Assembly: GCF_003286085.1 (NCBI RefSeq) | Contig: NW_020825289.1 | Location: 13,082,001-13,146,000 of the forward strand | Length of the DNA stretch: 64,000 nucleotides | Source of the DNA: Drosophila persimilis | Lineage: Eukaryota; Arthropoda; Insecta; Diptera; Drosophilidae | Direction: 5' to 3' | Part shown: positions 39,263 to 56,072 of the stretch, piece by piece | Position numbering within the stretch: the first letter of the stretch is position 1 | Layout of the letters: each line of letters opens with the position of its first letter | Notes under the pieces: model-generated | Databases searched by the model: none | Seen by the model: only the letters and a program-made list of their open reading frames with translations | Told to the model about the DNA's origin: nothing | Made by a program: the position numbers and the translations under genes

Positions 39263-39944
39263 ATGTTGGGAAGCAAATCAAACATTTATAGATGTTCTTT
39301 TAATATTAAAGAAAACAGAACGAAAGTAACAAAATAAAATAGAAAAATATTACTTTTGTAAATAAATTTTAACTTGTTTTTATACCAATCTGTACTATGC
39401 TGAGAGAGTGAAATGGCATTCCATTAAAGAAGCACGCGCAACTCAGACGAGGGAGGAGATGAGGAGAAGCCTCAGGAGGGAGTATAGGTTGAGCCTCCCG
39501 ACCTGGGAATGGAGCAGTTCAATTTTAATTTTTTTTAAAAACATCCCTAAGAATGTTCTTCTTAACAGTTGAGCACATAAGGGCTCCCCGGTGGCAGAAC
39601 AACCGAAGACATTTAGTTCGGTTTAAGTAGAGCAATTTTGAACAAATGTGGCACACACCTCATGTTGCCTACATTTTATATACCGTGAAGTACGTGAAAT
39701 TGAAGCACCGCAGGACAAGAACTTTATGTGATCAAGGATGTTAACAGGAACGAAAACCACTCTCAATTTTGGCACTACCGAGATAGATAAATCTAATCAG
39801 ATAAGATAAAGAAATGTAAGTTACATGAAAAAAAGCTTGCAGTGGCGCCGTCTGTATATATTCTTATGGACTAAAATCATTACGTCATATAAATACCAAC
39901 AGATGTCGTATTGGTGATGATATATTTTGGTGGTATATTTTTAT

Positions 39945-40143
39945 GAGAAAATGTTTGTCATCCCAGGCTCCGTAGGTATCAGGATCGAGATAAATATATA
40001 CAAGACTCTAATAATACACTTGAATATGTCTAAAACGTATCAATTTTAGAAAAGGTCATAATAAATTACATTTGATCTTCATATAAAATTAACGAAATAG
40101 GGTGTACAAAGGCCTATACACGCATCATGTCTTCAAATACCAG
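39945..40143 (+). repeat. Dispersed repeat, copy A1 (upstream of betaTub56D)
   Basis: About 200 bases that match 46397-46595 nearly base for base, the first 28 bases after GGCTC being all but identical (GTAGGTATCAGGATCGAGAT...). A GGTATATTT motif lies just before it (39932-39941). The family name is unknown to me. I see no transposase, terminal repeats or target-site duplication. Confidence 0.8.
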
Positions 40144-40384
40144 CAACATTGCGACTCGAAAGTATCGATGGGATTTGCTCTCTATTTTTTTATGGGATAT
40201 CCTCTCTTCGTGGAGGGATTTTTTCTCTCCACAATGTCCCTTTTCAGCTCAACAATGTCCCATTCCCTACTCACTTACGTTTTCTTACGTGTTATGCTGC
40301 TGGCAACAATCAATTTGTATGGGAAAGACTCATGTGCCGTGAAATCGAGCAGCATTGTTCCACAACATTGCGCGGATAAGCAAC

Positions 40385-40975
40385 ATTTTGCATACCCTGG
40401 GAAATGGATGTTATGGAACTGAGAAAATGTTGGTCATATAATGCACCAATAAGGGCCAAAACTATTCAGTCTCTGGTTTAACGATATTTTGAAGTTTGTG
40501 GTCTTCTCACTGAAACCAAATATGGGTATCGGGATCGAGATATATTTACAAAACCCTCATCATATGCATATGTCTAGAACATAACAATCTGAGATAATTT
40601 CTATATTAATTGCGTTTCTAAGCAGCTTCGAAAAACAGTTTCTTCAAATAGGGTATAGCTGAGCACATACTCCGGTGGGCGTGACATTTCATACTCACTT
40701 GCGTTGCCACTGTTTTTTTGTTGACCTTTTTTGCTTAAGCCTTGCTTTAGCCAAAATACAATAATAGCAAGGACTAGAAACTAGCCAATCTTGAAGAAAA
40801 TTTATTCATCAACGGCCTAAAAATATGTGGGCTGGGCTGGATGTTCTATCTAGCTAGTAATATTCGACGGAATATCAAAATTTTGCAATTAGGTTTCCAA
40901 TTATCGATGGGGAACGATTAACCCATTGTAGGCCAACGGGGTATTTTAATATTCCACCGAAAATAATTCAAATTT
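40385..40975 (+). repeat. Dispersed repeat, copy A2, more diverged
   Basis: Begins with CATACCCTGGGAAATGGATG, as copy B2 does at 46369. It carries a worn version of the GTATCGGGATCGAGAT block (40527 on). Then comes the block TTTAGCCAAAATACAATAAT to TAGTAATATTCGACGGAATA (about 40735-40880), which recurs at 45735-45855 and 46615-46755. All copies have the same orientation. Confidence 0.7.
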
Positions 40976-41165
40976 AATAGTTTTAGCGCAGTTCAGGAGA
41001 GAGATGTCGTTGTTTTGATTTAAGTTCAGAGGAAACATGGCATGGATCCACAAGAATAACGTACAATCGTTAATATTTTCCGCCATTTATCCCCAGCAGT
41101 CGAACTATTTAAACAGAGGGGGCTTGGGTGGGCCAAGTTCGATTTCCTATCGATATACGAGACGC

Positions 41166-41201
41166 TATATATAAATAGCGGTGCACTGCACACAATTTTC
41201 A
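41166..41201 (+). promoter_or_regulatory. betaTub56D: betaTub56D core promoter: TATA box and initiator
   Basis: TATATATAAATA (41166-41177) is followed by an initiator TTTTCAGAC with the likely first base A at 41201, giving normal TATA spacing of about 26-33 bases. The 5' UTR would be 102 bases. A DRE-like CTATCGATA lies at about 41149-41157. Confidence 0.75.
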
Positions 41202-41302
41202 GACAGTATTTTTTTCGCCGACGAAGTGATTTCCGTGCTCGACAAGGCTTTAAGCAAAGAGATAATTTAAGTTAAAAGTTCAAAGATCCATACAAAGACA
41301 AC

Positions 41303-44737
<3,435 letters not shown>

Positions 44738-44762
44738 CTTCTCAATTCGATGTTTTGCGAAA

Positions 44763-44768
44763 AATAAA
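44763..44768 (+). terminator. betaTub56D: betaTub56D poly(A) signal
   Basis: AATAAA 26 bases after the stop; a second copy lies at 44817-44822. Both are likely usable. Confidence 0.7.
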
Positions 44769-44839
44769 ACCAGGACAAAAGTTCAGTTGTAAAATGTTTC
44801 TTTTAACAACGTAATCAATAAAGTCAGATCCATTTTGTT

Positions 44840-45720
44840 CACATGTCTAATTGCTATTCTCAATATTTTTGTGGTCCTTGAGTCATTACATTGGGGTTAA
44901 TTAATTAAAATGATCTGATTACGTTGAGCTACATAAGAGTTAAACCGAGTTTTACGAACTGTTGAAGGATGGGTTTGTGACTAGACTAAACGGCTACATA
45001 TGTATGTACAAATTTGCCAAAATAGGGCGTGCAGAGAACGCGGCCATTGATTTGGGCATTAATCAACATCCATTAGCAAATTTTAACCTGCCCCAACGTT
45101 ATATAAGTTAGACCCAGAAAATGCCCATTATTCAGGAATCGGACTGGATTGGAGGTGATTCTATTCAGTTTTCTTTCTAAAATCGGCCAACCTTCATCAT
45201 AAATCAGATAAGTTGATTTATTAAAATATTATCGCCAAGTATGACGTCACAGATATTTTGTAAGAAGTTGTTTGGCTTTCCAGCACTGCACTATTGATTC
45301 CAGGGATACCATGCGATTTAATTGGGATAGAAATCGTTGTCAAAACGACTTACTTAAACGACTTTTCTCGACTTGCGACTTAATTTCTGTATATTTTTGA
45401 CGTCGAAATTGGGTTTATATTTACGGTATATAAAGGTATACTTAATCAACCAATCTATTAAAGATAAATTTCAGAACATAGGGAATAGAAAATTCCAAAC
45501 GCACCTTTTTTAAACTTCACTCTCTCAAATCGTACTTCTCTGCATAATTTATTCCAATGGATTGCACTCATGTTTTTATATGGTAGGTACTTTATCTCCT
45601 TGTCACTCATTTACTTTTAAAAAATTCCACCTTGGCGCGCAGCTCTATCTAGAATTTCCCTACATGTACTTTACATGTAGCAAAAGTGTACCTAACATAT
45701 AAAAATAGGAAATTTGTGTT
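44840..45720. other. Intergenic DNA between betaTub56D and its flanking repeats
   Basis: AT-rich; no open frame that can be supported. Contains GGTATAT-type motifs at about 45423-45440 (TTTACGGTATATAAAGG). Confidence 0.6.
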
Positions 45721-46105
45721 GACCTTTGTTGTTTAACCCTTATTTTAAACAAAATCAAATAAAAGAGACTACTCTTGTAGAAAATTGTTTTATCAATCGT
45801 ATAAAATTATCTGTTCAGGGCTGAAAGTTCTAACTAGTTAGTAATCTTAAGCCGAACATAAAAATCGAGGATATGATTCTCTATCATGTACAGCGAACGA
45901 TTAGACCTTTGTGTAACTCCACGAAAATTATAAATTTTGACTAGCTTTAACGCAGCTCAGGTGAAAGACATCATGGAAATTTTTTTTTAGGAAATTAACT
46001 CAAGTCATTCACCTGTTCAAATAAAGGAGGGTTAAGTGGGTTAAGCTGGATTTTTATCGGTACATTTGCGGTATATTTGAGTGTCAGACCGTATATCAGG
46101 GTGAA
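45720..46105 (+). repeat. Dispersed repeat, copy B1 (resembles the betaTub56D upstream region)
   Basis: Aligns by eye with 40715-41160, up to just before the betaTub56D TATA box. Shared landmarks are GTTCTA.CTAG.TAGTAAT, GAACGATTA, CCAC-GAAAAT, TTTAACGCAGCTCAGG (TTTAGCGCAGTTCAGG in the other), and a G-rich block followed by TTTTTATCG. Many small gaps suggest it is old. Confidence 0.65.
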
Positions 46106-46224
46106 CGTTTCTGGAATTTGTAATACTTTTCGATATTTTTTGAGGTAAACATTAAACCGACGGTATATTTACGGTATATCGGTAATTTTTTATCAATCTT
46201 TAAATTTCATTTTCAACGGTATAT

Positions 46225-46880
46225 AGAAATCCAATAATAGCAAGTATTTCGAATAGACCAATCATGTATAGAATTGATTCATCAATCGAATTTGAGTTCC
46301 CGCAGTTCGCTTTAGCAACAATGAGTCCCATTCCATACACAAACATGTTGCTAATTCCATGCACACATACCCTGGGGGAAATGGATGTTATAGAATTGTG
46401 AAAATGTTTGTCTTCCAAGGCTCAGTAGGTATCAGGATCGAGATAAATATATGCAAGATACTAATAATGTACTTGAATGTGTCTAAAGAATATCAATTTG
46501 AGAAAAGGTCCTAACAAATTACGTTTCATCTTCACATAAAATTGACAAAATAGGGTGTACAAAGGTTATACACGCAGCATGTCATCAAATACCAGTTGTT
46601 GAACTATTTTGTTTAAACCTTGTTTTAATCAAAATACAATAAAAGCCAGGACTAAAAACTAACCAATTGTGTAGAAAATTGATTCATTAATGGGCTAAAA
46701 TTATGTGGGCACGGCTAAATGTTCTATATAGCCAATAATATTCAACGGAATATCAATAACGAGGAATATTAAAATAGAACTTGAATTCGTTAGTATATTT
46801 ACGGTATATTTTTAAAATGAGATGGTATATTTTGGTATACTTCTGAGGTATATTTTTCCGATAAGTCAGTATATTCGATT
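46225..46880 (+). repeat. Dispersed repeat, copy B2, ending at Elongin C
   Basis: Contains the block shared with copy A1 (46397-46595), the AATACAATAAAAG to GGAATATCAAT block (46615-46760) and a cluster of GGTATATTT motifs (46786-46870). The last part also matches 52305-52457 upstream of Psi. It stops about 80 bases before the Elongin C ATG. Confidence 0.75.
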
Positions 46881-46891
46881 GACACAAGTAA

Positions 46892-47606
<715 letters not shown>

Positions 47607-47663
47607 ATTATTGGTTAACTTTATATACTTTATTATCAATTAAACAAGGGGAAAGCAAACTTG

Positions 47664-47669
47664 AATAAA
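47664..47669 (+). terminator. EloC: Elongin C poly(A) signal
   Basis: AATAAA 58 bases after the stop, in the short space before the convergent gene Arl6. Confidence 0.7.
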
Positions 47670-47790
47670 GCCTAATTTTTGCCTGTGTTAATTTTTAATG
47701 AATCAAGATGATTGTCTCTGTAGGCGAGAAAAAAAATAAAATTCTGTTAATTTCTTAAACGACAATAATTCCTTGTTTAAAAATAACCCT

Positions 47791-47796
47791 TTTATT
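47791..47796 (-). terminator. Arl6: Arl6 poly(A) signal
   Basis: TTTATT on the + strand (AATAAA on the - strand), 32 bases past the Arl6 stop. Confidence 0.65.
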
Positions 47797-47827
47797 TAAC
47801 TGAAGAAACATTCGCAGGCTTTGAGCA

Positions 47828-48627
47828 TCATTTGCTATGCTTGGACTTGGCTTTGGAGGCGTCCTTGTTGCTTAGCATGGCGAAGCGCATTTGCTGGACC
47901 AGCCACTGGACACCTTCGCCGAGGCCCTCGCCGGATATGGCATTGCTGGAGCAGATGTGCCAGGGTTTCTCCTTGATGTTTTCCAAACTGAGTGCTAAAA
48001 AGTTATGGTCGATATGTATTTACTGACACACATAGTTATGAGGAGAACTGGGAGCACCTGCTGCTATTTTGACGCTGGATAGGGAATCCTCTGCGTCCGA
48101 TTTGTTTCCATAAAAAAGAATTGGCACAGTTCGATTGCACAAATGGGGATGCTGTAGCACCAGATCCAACTCATCTTTCACCACAACTGAAATGTAAAGG
48201 ATAGCTGAGCAATTGGATGTGGAATCAATGTGAATTCATGTTAAGATACCGAATCTCATGCGATCACTGGAGTCAATGACGTATATAATCCCCTGGCAGT
48301 TCTTGAACTGATGCTCCCAAAGGTTCCTGTAGCGTGTGGCGCCCGACATATCGATCGCCTTTATGCTAACTCCTGCCATGCCTGTGCAAGAATGATAGAT
48401 ATTCATCAATGGAAGAGGTAGGCATAGCATTCGTCCTGGCGGAACTTACTGTAAAACTGCTCCACCATAAAGCCCACTGTGGGAACCATAATGGCTGACT
48501 GGTCACCCGGTTTCTTGAAGTGGTTGACTATCGTGGATTTGCCGCTGTTGTTCAGGCCCAGTACTAGAATCGTCATTTTGTCCTTTTTGATTTTAATCAA
48601 ATCGGCCAAATTGTGCAACATTCCCAT
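47828..48627 (-). CDS. Arl6: ADP-ribosylation factor-like 6 GTPase (four exons)
   Basis: CDS complement of 48450-48627, 48250-48381, 48058-48186, 47828-47994; 201 residues. Arl6 (BBS3 in humans) is a small GTPase that recruits the BBSome coat to membranes for traffic in cilia; in flies that means sensory neurons and sperm. Visible GTPase motifs: P-loop GLNNSGKS, switch I PTVGF, switch [14 protein letters not shown], base-recognition NKSD and the [10 protein letters not shown] loop. The start MGM was chosen because it gives the Gly2 needed for an Arf-type N-terminus; the frame stays open upstream but without similarity. The C-terminus is Lys/Ser-rich. All junctions have GT...AG ends and keep frame. 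Confidence 0.94.
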
Positions 48628-48687
48628 TTTACTGTTTAACTGGCATCCGCCGCAATTGTTTATAAGCTTCACTACGATGTTTCTGAC

Positions 48688-48918
48688 ATGTTTGGCCCCG
48701 CAAAGGACTTTGGATTGCCATGGCAACAATATCCTCAGTGTGAAGGCATCGATTTATTGAAAGTTTCGACTGCCTTCAACTTTAGCACCTGCTACTACCA
48801 CTCCCGCTGTGGCCGCAGAAATTTCAAGTTCACCTTCTGGCTGACTTTGGCCAACTCGCCCTCGCCCACACCTGAACAACAACTGGGGCATGGAAACATT
48901 AACACTGCTCGAGTATAG
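48688..48918 (+). other. Short open frame of unknown status upstream of Arl6
   Basis: 76 codons on the + strand, in the interval between Arl6 and RpL11. Much of it has C at third positions (NFSTCYYHSRCGRRNFKFTF region), unlike the AT-rich DNA around it. I recognise no domain, see no signal peptide and no clear promoter. It could be conserved 5' sequence of Arl6 read backwards. Confidence 0.2.
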
Positions 48919-49024
48919 TATGTACATGTAGCATATCGAGCTATTTCTTCGTGGATTATTTCCTAATCTCAATCTAAATCAAAACTTATATAAAACATGA
49001 ATAACGTTTCGACAGAATCCAAGG

Positions 49025-49030
49025 TTTATT
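49025..49030 (-). terminator. RpL11: RpL11 poly(A) signal
   Basis: TTTATT on the + strand, 42 bases past the RpL11 stop. Confidence 0.7.
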
Positions 49031-49071
49031 GTAGAATTCATCTTAAAAAAACATTGTTACGATAGGAGCTT

Positions 49072-50102
<1,031 letters not shown>

Positions 50103-50112
50103 TATGGTATGT

Positions 50113-50133
50113 GGGAAAGAAAGGAAAGAAGCG
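50113..50133 (-). promoter_or_regulatory. RpL11: Polypyrimidine (TCT-type) initiator of RpL11
   Basis: Read on the - strand the sequence is CTTCTTTCCTTTCTTTCCC just before the ATG. It fits the TCT initiator of ribosomal protein genes and would give a very short 5' UTR (about 15-30 bases), as is usual for them. DRE-like ATCGATA/ATCGATG sites lie further up at about 50179 and 50213. Confidence 0.6.
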
Positions 50134-50139
50134 TGTTAC

Positions 50140-51272
50140 AGTTCAGTGTCATCTAGAGACAGTAGAGCCTGCAAAACCATCGATATTTCAATGTTACAAT
50201 ATTTGTGGACTATCGATGTTTTTCCTCTGAAATACGAACGGTGCAATGTGATTGACTTTGTAGGTAATTTAGGGAAATTTTAAGAATTTTAATTGCTTCT
50301 GTATTATTCCGTATTATGCAGTCTGTGGAAATGGAAATATTTTCATAATATTTTCGGAAGATGTACGTAGGACCTGAGTACCCCTCTTATTTTTATGAGT
50401 ACCACAACTGTCACTATTGAATGATATCGATGTTTCCCTCTACAATTTTGAATGGCCTAGTTAATAGTTGCCATGAAAAAGAAAAAATAGAAAAAAAAGA
50501 AAATTATAGCCTAGATTGACTAACTCAGACGAAATATTTGGTCGACCAAATCAGGGATGATAGTCGTATGGAAGCGATATAAAATCTGAGATCGAAAGTG
50601 CAGAGATCTGTGCGATATTAACTGCCGTACCGTACTAGAATATGTCGGCATATCCCGGAAAATACCAAACTTTTTAGTGCCAATGACCATTGCATTCTTG
50701 TAAAACTGGAGCCGTTCAAAATATCCGTTGACCCCATATATTCACTTTCATTAGCTTAATTTGGTCGTAAATGAATTAAAATGAATTCAGAAATTCGAAG
50801 CACCATTTCAACAATTAAAGATATTAGAATGAGTAATTAGCACCCGGAGCAATAGCCGTATGCCACTGCATTTCAATTTAAGAGGGGGGCGCAGCATTAA
50901 AACTCTTTTAGAGACAATTCTCTAGAATTTATGATTTGTTGATGGAATTGGTGGATTCGCAACTTAAGAGAAACGGTAATGAAAAAACTGGGCCTAAAAA
51001 CTTACGCCATTGGAAATAATAGTGTAGTGTCATATGTATGTAATATTAGGCTTATTTACCAACAGGTTGACTATCTTGAAATGAATGCATTACAAAGACT
51101 TTTTGTAATAAATACTAAATATTTAATTGGACACTCACAGACATCAATATAAGTACAATTAAAGCAGCGCATTGAAAGGCATGTAAACAGTAGACAAATT
51201 AAGACATAAATAATACCCCCATACCCATTAGTTAGTAGTTCGCAATTTGAGACTAAATATATTTGTAGGAAT
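50140..51272. other. Intergenic DNA between RpL11 and kappaB-Ras
   Basis: About 1.1 kb of AT-rich sequence with no supported gene. A short motif TATCGATGTTT followed by CCTCT occurs at about 50213-50227 and 50425-50440, which may be duplicated RpL11 promoter sequence. Near 51122 there is an ATTAAA on the - strand that could serve kappaB-Ras. Confidence 0.6.
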
Positions 51273-52149
51273 CTACGCCTCGCTCTTTTGCCGATTCTGC
51301 ATGACCTGGCGCAGTTGCGGGAACGTGCTTTTTGTCTGTGCTGGATGAACACGAGCGCACAGAGACGTGAACGGCTCGTACAATGAAGGGCGTTCCATGG
51401 CATTGACTGTGTAGTGCTTTATACGCTCCCGCTGGCACCAGATGTTTGCCCGGTCCATAATCTTTTCGACGGGGTTAGGCGTTGTTGGTGGTGTGTCCCT
51501 CTTAGCCCGGGCTCGCACATTGGCCAGTACAATGACAGGGATTTCCTTCTTTTCCTTATGCTTGTCAATGTCTGACTTAATGTCTGCCAGCATATCTAAG
51601 CTTCGTGGATCAATGGGGTCATAGACCAATACAAAAGCATCAGGGAATTGTAAGTAGTGCCGCGGCAATTGAGCCGCCTGCTCGCCCTGCAGTCCAGCTG
51701 TGTCGTAGATGCGTAATGTTTCACGAGCCCCTCCACGGCCCGTGTCGCAGCTGGCAACATAGATGTCCTCAATGGTAGGATGGAGTTCCTGAAGCAAACA
51801 AATTTTGTTTTAAATGCACGCTTTCACATTTATGAATTCAGTTTATGTAGGTCTTTAGCGGGGCAGGAGGTGTATCGCAGTACTCGTGATACTCTTAGTG
51901 CACTCTTACAATGTCTACGTTTCATTAAATGAATCAAAATCAATTTCAATTCGAAAATAGTTTTTGTTTGTATGCAGCACACTGCACACACACTGCCCCA
52001 CTTAGGCCGTGCTAAATCTTGTTTTGTCTACTCACTGTGTCTGGATTTAGGTTTCCATAAACCAACTGCTCAATTACTGTTGTCTTACCAACGCCTTTCA
52101 TGCCACATACCAACACCTTGCCAACTTTACCAACTTTTGCGTTGAGCAT
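51273..52149 (-). CDS. kappaB-Ras: kappaB-Ras-like small GTPase (two exons)
   Basis: CDS complement of 52036-52149, 51273-51788; 209 residues. In mammals kappaB-Ras proteins bind IkappaB PEST regions and slow NF-kappaB activation, and they also restrain Ral; the fly role is inferred. Seen: P-loop GMKGVGKTT, then YDTAGLQGEQAAQLPRHYLQ, where leucine replaces the catalytic glutamine (Ras Q61), as is typical of this family. FVLVYDPIDPRSLDMLADI and EIPVIVLANVRARAKRD follow. The usual NKxD guanine-recognition motif is not intact (ANVRA). The C-terminus has no CAAX box, also as in kappaB-Ras. The exon junction ACA|GTGAGT...TTCAG|GAA is phase 0. The gene starts head to head with Psi. Confidence 0.88.
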
Positions 52150-52304
52150 TTTAGTTTTTACGTTTTTAAGTCTTGTAGGGGTGTCATATATTTAATTATC
52201 GGTGCACAAAAATATCGGTAGTTAAAAACGAATAGGCGTTTTGTTTTGAAAATACAAATTGCAATACACACATGTGCTTGTCCACCGGTTGTCACTATGA
52301 TTAT

Positions 52305-52457
52305 AGATGTAAAAAATATCAAAAACGAGGAATATGTGTAATAAAACTTGAAATCGTCAGTAAATCCACGGCATAGTTTTTAAATGAGACGGTATGTTTT
52401 GGTATATTTCTTGGGTCGGACGGTATATTTTATCGAAAATCAGCGGTCACACTGCTA
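52305..52457 (+). repeat. Dispersed repeat, copy C, upstream of Psi
   Basis: Matches 46753-46871 (Elongin C upstream). Common landmarks are AATATCAAAAACGAGGAATAT (one base changed in the other copy), an AACTTGAA.TCGT block, TTTTTAAATGAGACGGTAT, and three GGTATATTTT-like motifs. This copy ends in the motif CGGTCACACTG. Confidence 0.75.
52444..52454 (+). promoter_or_regulatory. Psi: Motif 1 (M1BP-type) core promoter element
   Basis: CGGTCACACTG is an exact match to the Drosophila core-promoter motif 1 (YGGTCACACTR), typical of broadly expressed genes and usually close to the start of transcription. It lies 315 bases before the Psi ATG and in the space shared with the divergent kappaB-Ras. GGTATATTT motifs resembling core-promoter motif 6 precede it. 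Confidence 0.7.
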
Positions 52458-52768
52458 ATCATGGACAATGCTGCAAAAGTTTTTTCCGACGCATAATTCC
52501 GCACTTTCGACGTGAAAAACCTAAAAACCTATTAAAAAACTGTAAAAAGACAGCTCAAAACAATTCTGTGCCTTTCGACGTCATAACTTGTAGGAAAACG
52601 TGTTTCGTGGCTGGAAAATAAACGCTTAAACATTGCTAGCGGCATCTTAGAAAATTCGCTTAATTGGTTATTGAATTTTCAACCCCGACGAAGAGAAAAA
52701 AATCAAGATTCCCTTAACTACAAGCTAACGATAGTGGGAACGAAGTTGAGTTGGTAAATTGAATTGAA

Positions 52769-55643
52769 ATGAGTGAATTTCAACCGCAACAAGGACAGAG
52801 TATCAGTCAATCCCAGGCGTTGGCTCAGGCGATACAGCGTGCCAAGCAGGTAAGAAGAAGAATACATACGCGAAAACGAGGGAAAATTCATTTATTTCTG
52901 TACACACGTTTTGTGTGTATCTGCCATTCGTTTGCAGATAGCGGCTAAGATCCAACCCAGCCAGCAGGCAGGCGGTCCAGGAGGACCTGGAGCAGGACCA
53001 TCACCACCTTCTGGTGGCGGCGGGCCGGGACCCGGTGCGGGCAACAACTTCAAGAGGCACAACGACGACGGTGATAGCGGACCAGACTGCAAGCGCTCTT
53101 TTGGCAGTCCGGACTACGGCCACAACAACAACTCCAACATGAGCAGTAGCAGCGGTGGCGGTGGAGGTGGCGGAGGGGGATCAGGTCCGGGCGGTGCAAA
53201 CATTACGCAAGCCATTGCCCAGGCAGCTGCAGTGGCTGCTCGCCTGGCGGCATCGGCCGGAACAACGTGCGAGGAGCAAATCCGCATACCCGAATCCATA
53301 GCGAATGCCTTTATGGGACGTGGCAGCAACGACACCATCACTCATATCCAGGCCGAGTCGGGGGCTAAGGTACAGTTGATGCCGGAACAGGAGCGAGTCA
53401 TTACATTGCGTGGCCAACGGGACACCGTGTCCAAGGGGCGAGATATGATCCAGCAGATGGCCAGCCGCGGTGGTGGCGGAACCGTGGAGGTACTACTAAC
53501 CATCAACATGCCGCCTCCGGGACCCAGTGGCTATTCGCCCTACCAAGAAATCATGATACCCGGAGCCAAGGTGGGCCTGGTCATTGGCAAGGGTGGCGAC
53601 ACCATAAAACAGCTGCAGGAGAAGACGGGAGCCAAGATGATTATCATCCAAGACGGACCCAATCAGGAGGTTATCAAACCTCTGCGCATTTCCGGCGATC
53701 CGCAGAAGATCGAGCATGCTAAGCAGATGGTCTTGGATCTCATCGCCCAGAAAGACGCACTGGCTCAGCAGCAGGGTGGACGCGGGGGCGGTAGTGGAGG
53801 AGGAGGCGGTGGTGGCGGAGGCGGTGGCCCTGGCCTCGGCTACAACAACTTCAACAATGGCAATGGCGGCGAGAGCGTAGAGGTCTTTGTGCCAAAAATC
53901 GCCGTCGGCGTTGTCATTGGCAAGGGGGGAGACATGATCCGAAAGATTCAAACCGAATGCGGCTGCAAGCTGCAGTTCATCCAGGGCAAGAACGATGAGA
54001 TGGGCGATAGACGCTGTGTGATCCAGGGCACACGCCAACAAGTCGAGGACGCCAAGCGGACCATCGATGGACTGATCGAGAACGTGATGGTATGTCGCAC
54101 TAGGGAGTAGGAGGCAATAATCTAAACGAACTTTGGTTCATTGACCTCTTTCCATTCTATTCCACAGCAACGAAATGGCCTGAACCGCAATGGGAATGGC
54201 GGCGGCTCCCAAAGTGGCGGCGAAGGAAACTCCAACTACGGCTATGGCTATGGCGTAAACCATGCCCAGGGCGGACGTGAGGAGATCACATTCATGGTGC
54301 CAGCATCCAAATGCGGTGTAGGTTGAGGGCGAACCTCCTCTGGCCCTCCACCACCTATCCTAACTGAAATTTGTACCTTGCAGATTGTAATTGGACGTGG
54401 CGGAGAGACGATTAAGCTGATCAATCAGCAATCCGGCGCCCATACCGAAATGGATCGCAATGCCAGCAATCCGCCCAACGAGAAGCTGTTCAAGTCCAAG
54501 GGCACCACCGACCAGGTGGAGGCGGCCCGTCAAATGATTTCTGAGAAGATCAACATGGAGCTCACTGTTATTGCCCGCAAGCCCATTGGTGGTGGTGGCG
54601 GTGGAGGCGGCGGTGGCGGTGGTAATGGCTCTGGAGGTGGACCCAGCAATTCCCATCACAGTCAGCAGCAGGGCGGCTATGGTGGACCCAATCCAATGCA
54701 AGGCGGCGATCCGAATGCCGCCGCTGCAGCAGCGTACCAGCAGCAGCAACAGCCCTGGGGTCCCTATGGCCAACAGGGATGGGATCCGTCTGCGGCCCAG
54801 CAACAGCAGCAAATGGCAATGGCCGGTGGAAATCAGGGCGGTGGACCTGGTGGCTCGGGTGCGAACGCTGGGCAGGACTACTCGGCCCAGTGGATCGAGT
54901 ACTACAAGTAAGAATTTTAAGCTGGTCTCCTCCATACATATCCGTCTAACAAATCAATCAACTCACAGGCAAATGGGCTGCCATCGCGAGGCTGAATTGA
55001 TCGAGCAACAGATGAAGGCCAAGCAAGGGGGCGGAGCACCTGGTCCCGGTCAGCAGGTGCCGCAGCAGCCACAACAGCAACAGCAAGTGCCGCAGCAGGC
55101 ACAGCAGCAGCAGGCATCCGGCGGCAACAGCGCTGACTATAGCGCCCAGTGGGCGGAATACTACCGCAGTGTGGGCAAGCACGAGGAGGCAGAGGCGATT
55201 GAGAAGACGTTGAAGAATAAGGTGAGTCGAAAAAGTGGTTGAGCTCTGGTTAAACAATCGCTAAATTCTGTCGTTGGGGCACTTTTGATGCCTTGCAGCA
55301 ATCACAGAACGGTGGACCTGCTGTTGGCCAAAGCAATGCGCAAAACCCCAACCAAGGCGGCCCCAATCCCGGCCAGCAGCAGCAGCCCAATCCAGCGGCG
55401 GCAGCAGCGGCCGCTGCTGCAGCAGCCGGTGGCTATGCACAAGGTATGACTCCTAGCCAATATGCACAATATTCACAGTATTACGCTGCTGCGGCTGCGG
55501 GTCAGCCCCAAGCACCACCGCAGCCCGGCGGTGGTCCGCCCGCTGGTTATCCCGGTGGATATCCGGGTGGTGGCTATGGCGGCTACCCGGGTGCGCCGGG
55601 ACAACAGCAGCAACAGAAGCCGCACAAAAATGACAAGCATTGA
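52769..55643 (+). CDS. Psi: PSI, P-element somatic inhibitor, four-KH splicing factor (six exons)
   Basis: CDS join 52769-52849, 52938-54089, 54168-54317, 54384-54907, 54969-55221, 55299-55643; 834 residues. PSI is a nuclear RNA-binding protein of the KSRP/FUBP family that binds exonic silencers and U1 snRNP; in D. melanogaster it represses splicing of the P-element third intron in somatic cells. KH loops: MGRGSND (KH1), VIGKGGD (KH2), VIGKGGD (KH3) and VIGRGGE (KH4). KH4 is split by an intron at CG|IVIG. The C-terminus has two tandem motifs, DYSAQWIEYYK and DYSAQWAEYYR, each followed by an AEAIE-type helix; these are the A/B repeats that bind U1-70K. Gly- and Gln/Ala-rich linkers lie between. 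All five introns have GT...AG ends and keep frame. Confidence 0.96.
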
Positions 55644-56066
55644 TGTGGCGAGAAGATCGAAGTAGGAGTCGGAGTCGGAGTAGAGATGGTAGCTGTAGCT
55701 GGAGTGGAAATTACTCCACTTAACGGATGTGGCAGGTGCCTTGAATTGGGTGAGTGACAACCAAGTGACAAACCGTAGTCCCAGTAGTTGATAGACGGAA
55801 CATTTCTTTCGTGTTGAACTGAAAATAGCTGCCATTAAATGATTGCTTTACGTATATTTGCTTTACCTTTCTGCTTTAATTGCCTGCTTCATTTTAGTGA
55901 TCAGCCCTTCCCTCAACTTTTTATGTATACATACGTACTAGTACTATATATATGCTTACACTATGTGATATCCTAACCAAATCTCGTTTACCATGCGTAC
56001 AACTCTTTGCAGTGATCTATTGTTCCACTATGTCCTATGTCTTTTATCCCCCACAAGCTAGCAAAA

Positions 56067-56072
56067 AATAAA
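56067..56072 (+). terminator. Psi: Psi poly(A) signal (candidate)
   Basis: AATAAA about 425 bases after the stop codon; the first canonical copy. Confidence 0.5.

Noticed and set aside
40102-40422. 106-codon frame between mam and betaTub56D
   Set aside because: Lies within the dispersed repeat region, has AT-biased codons and no similarity I recognise.
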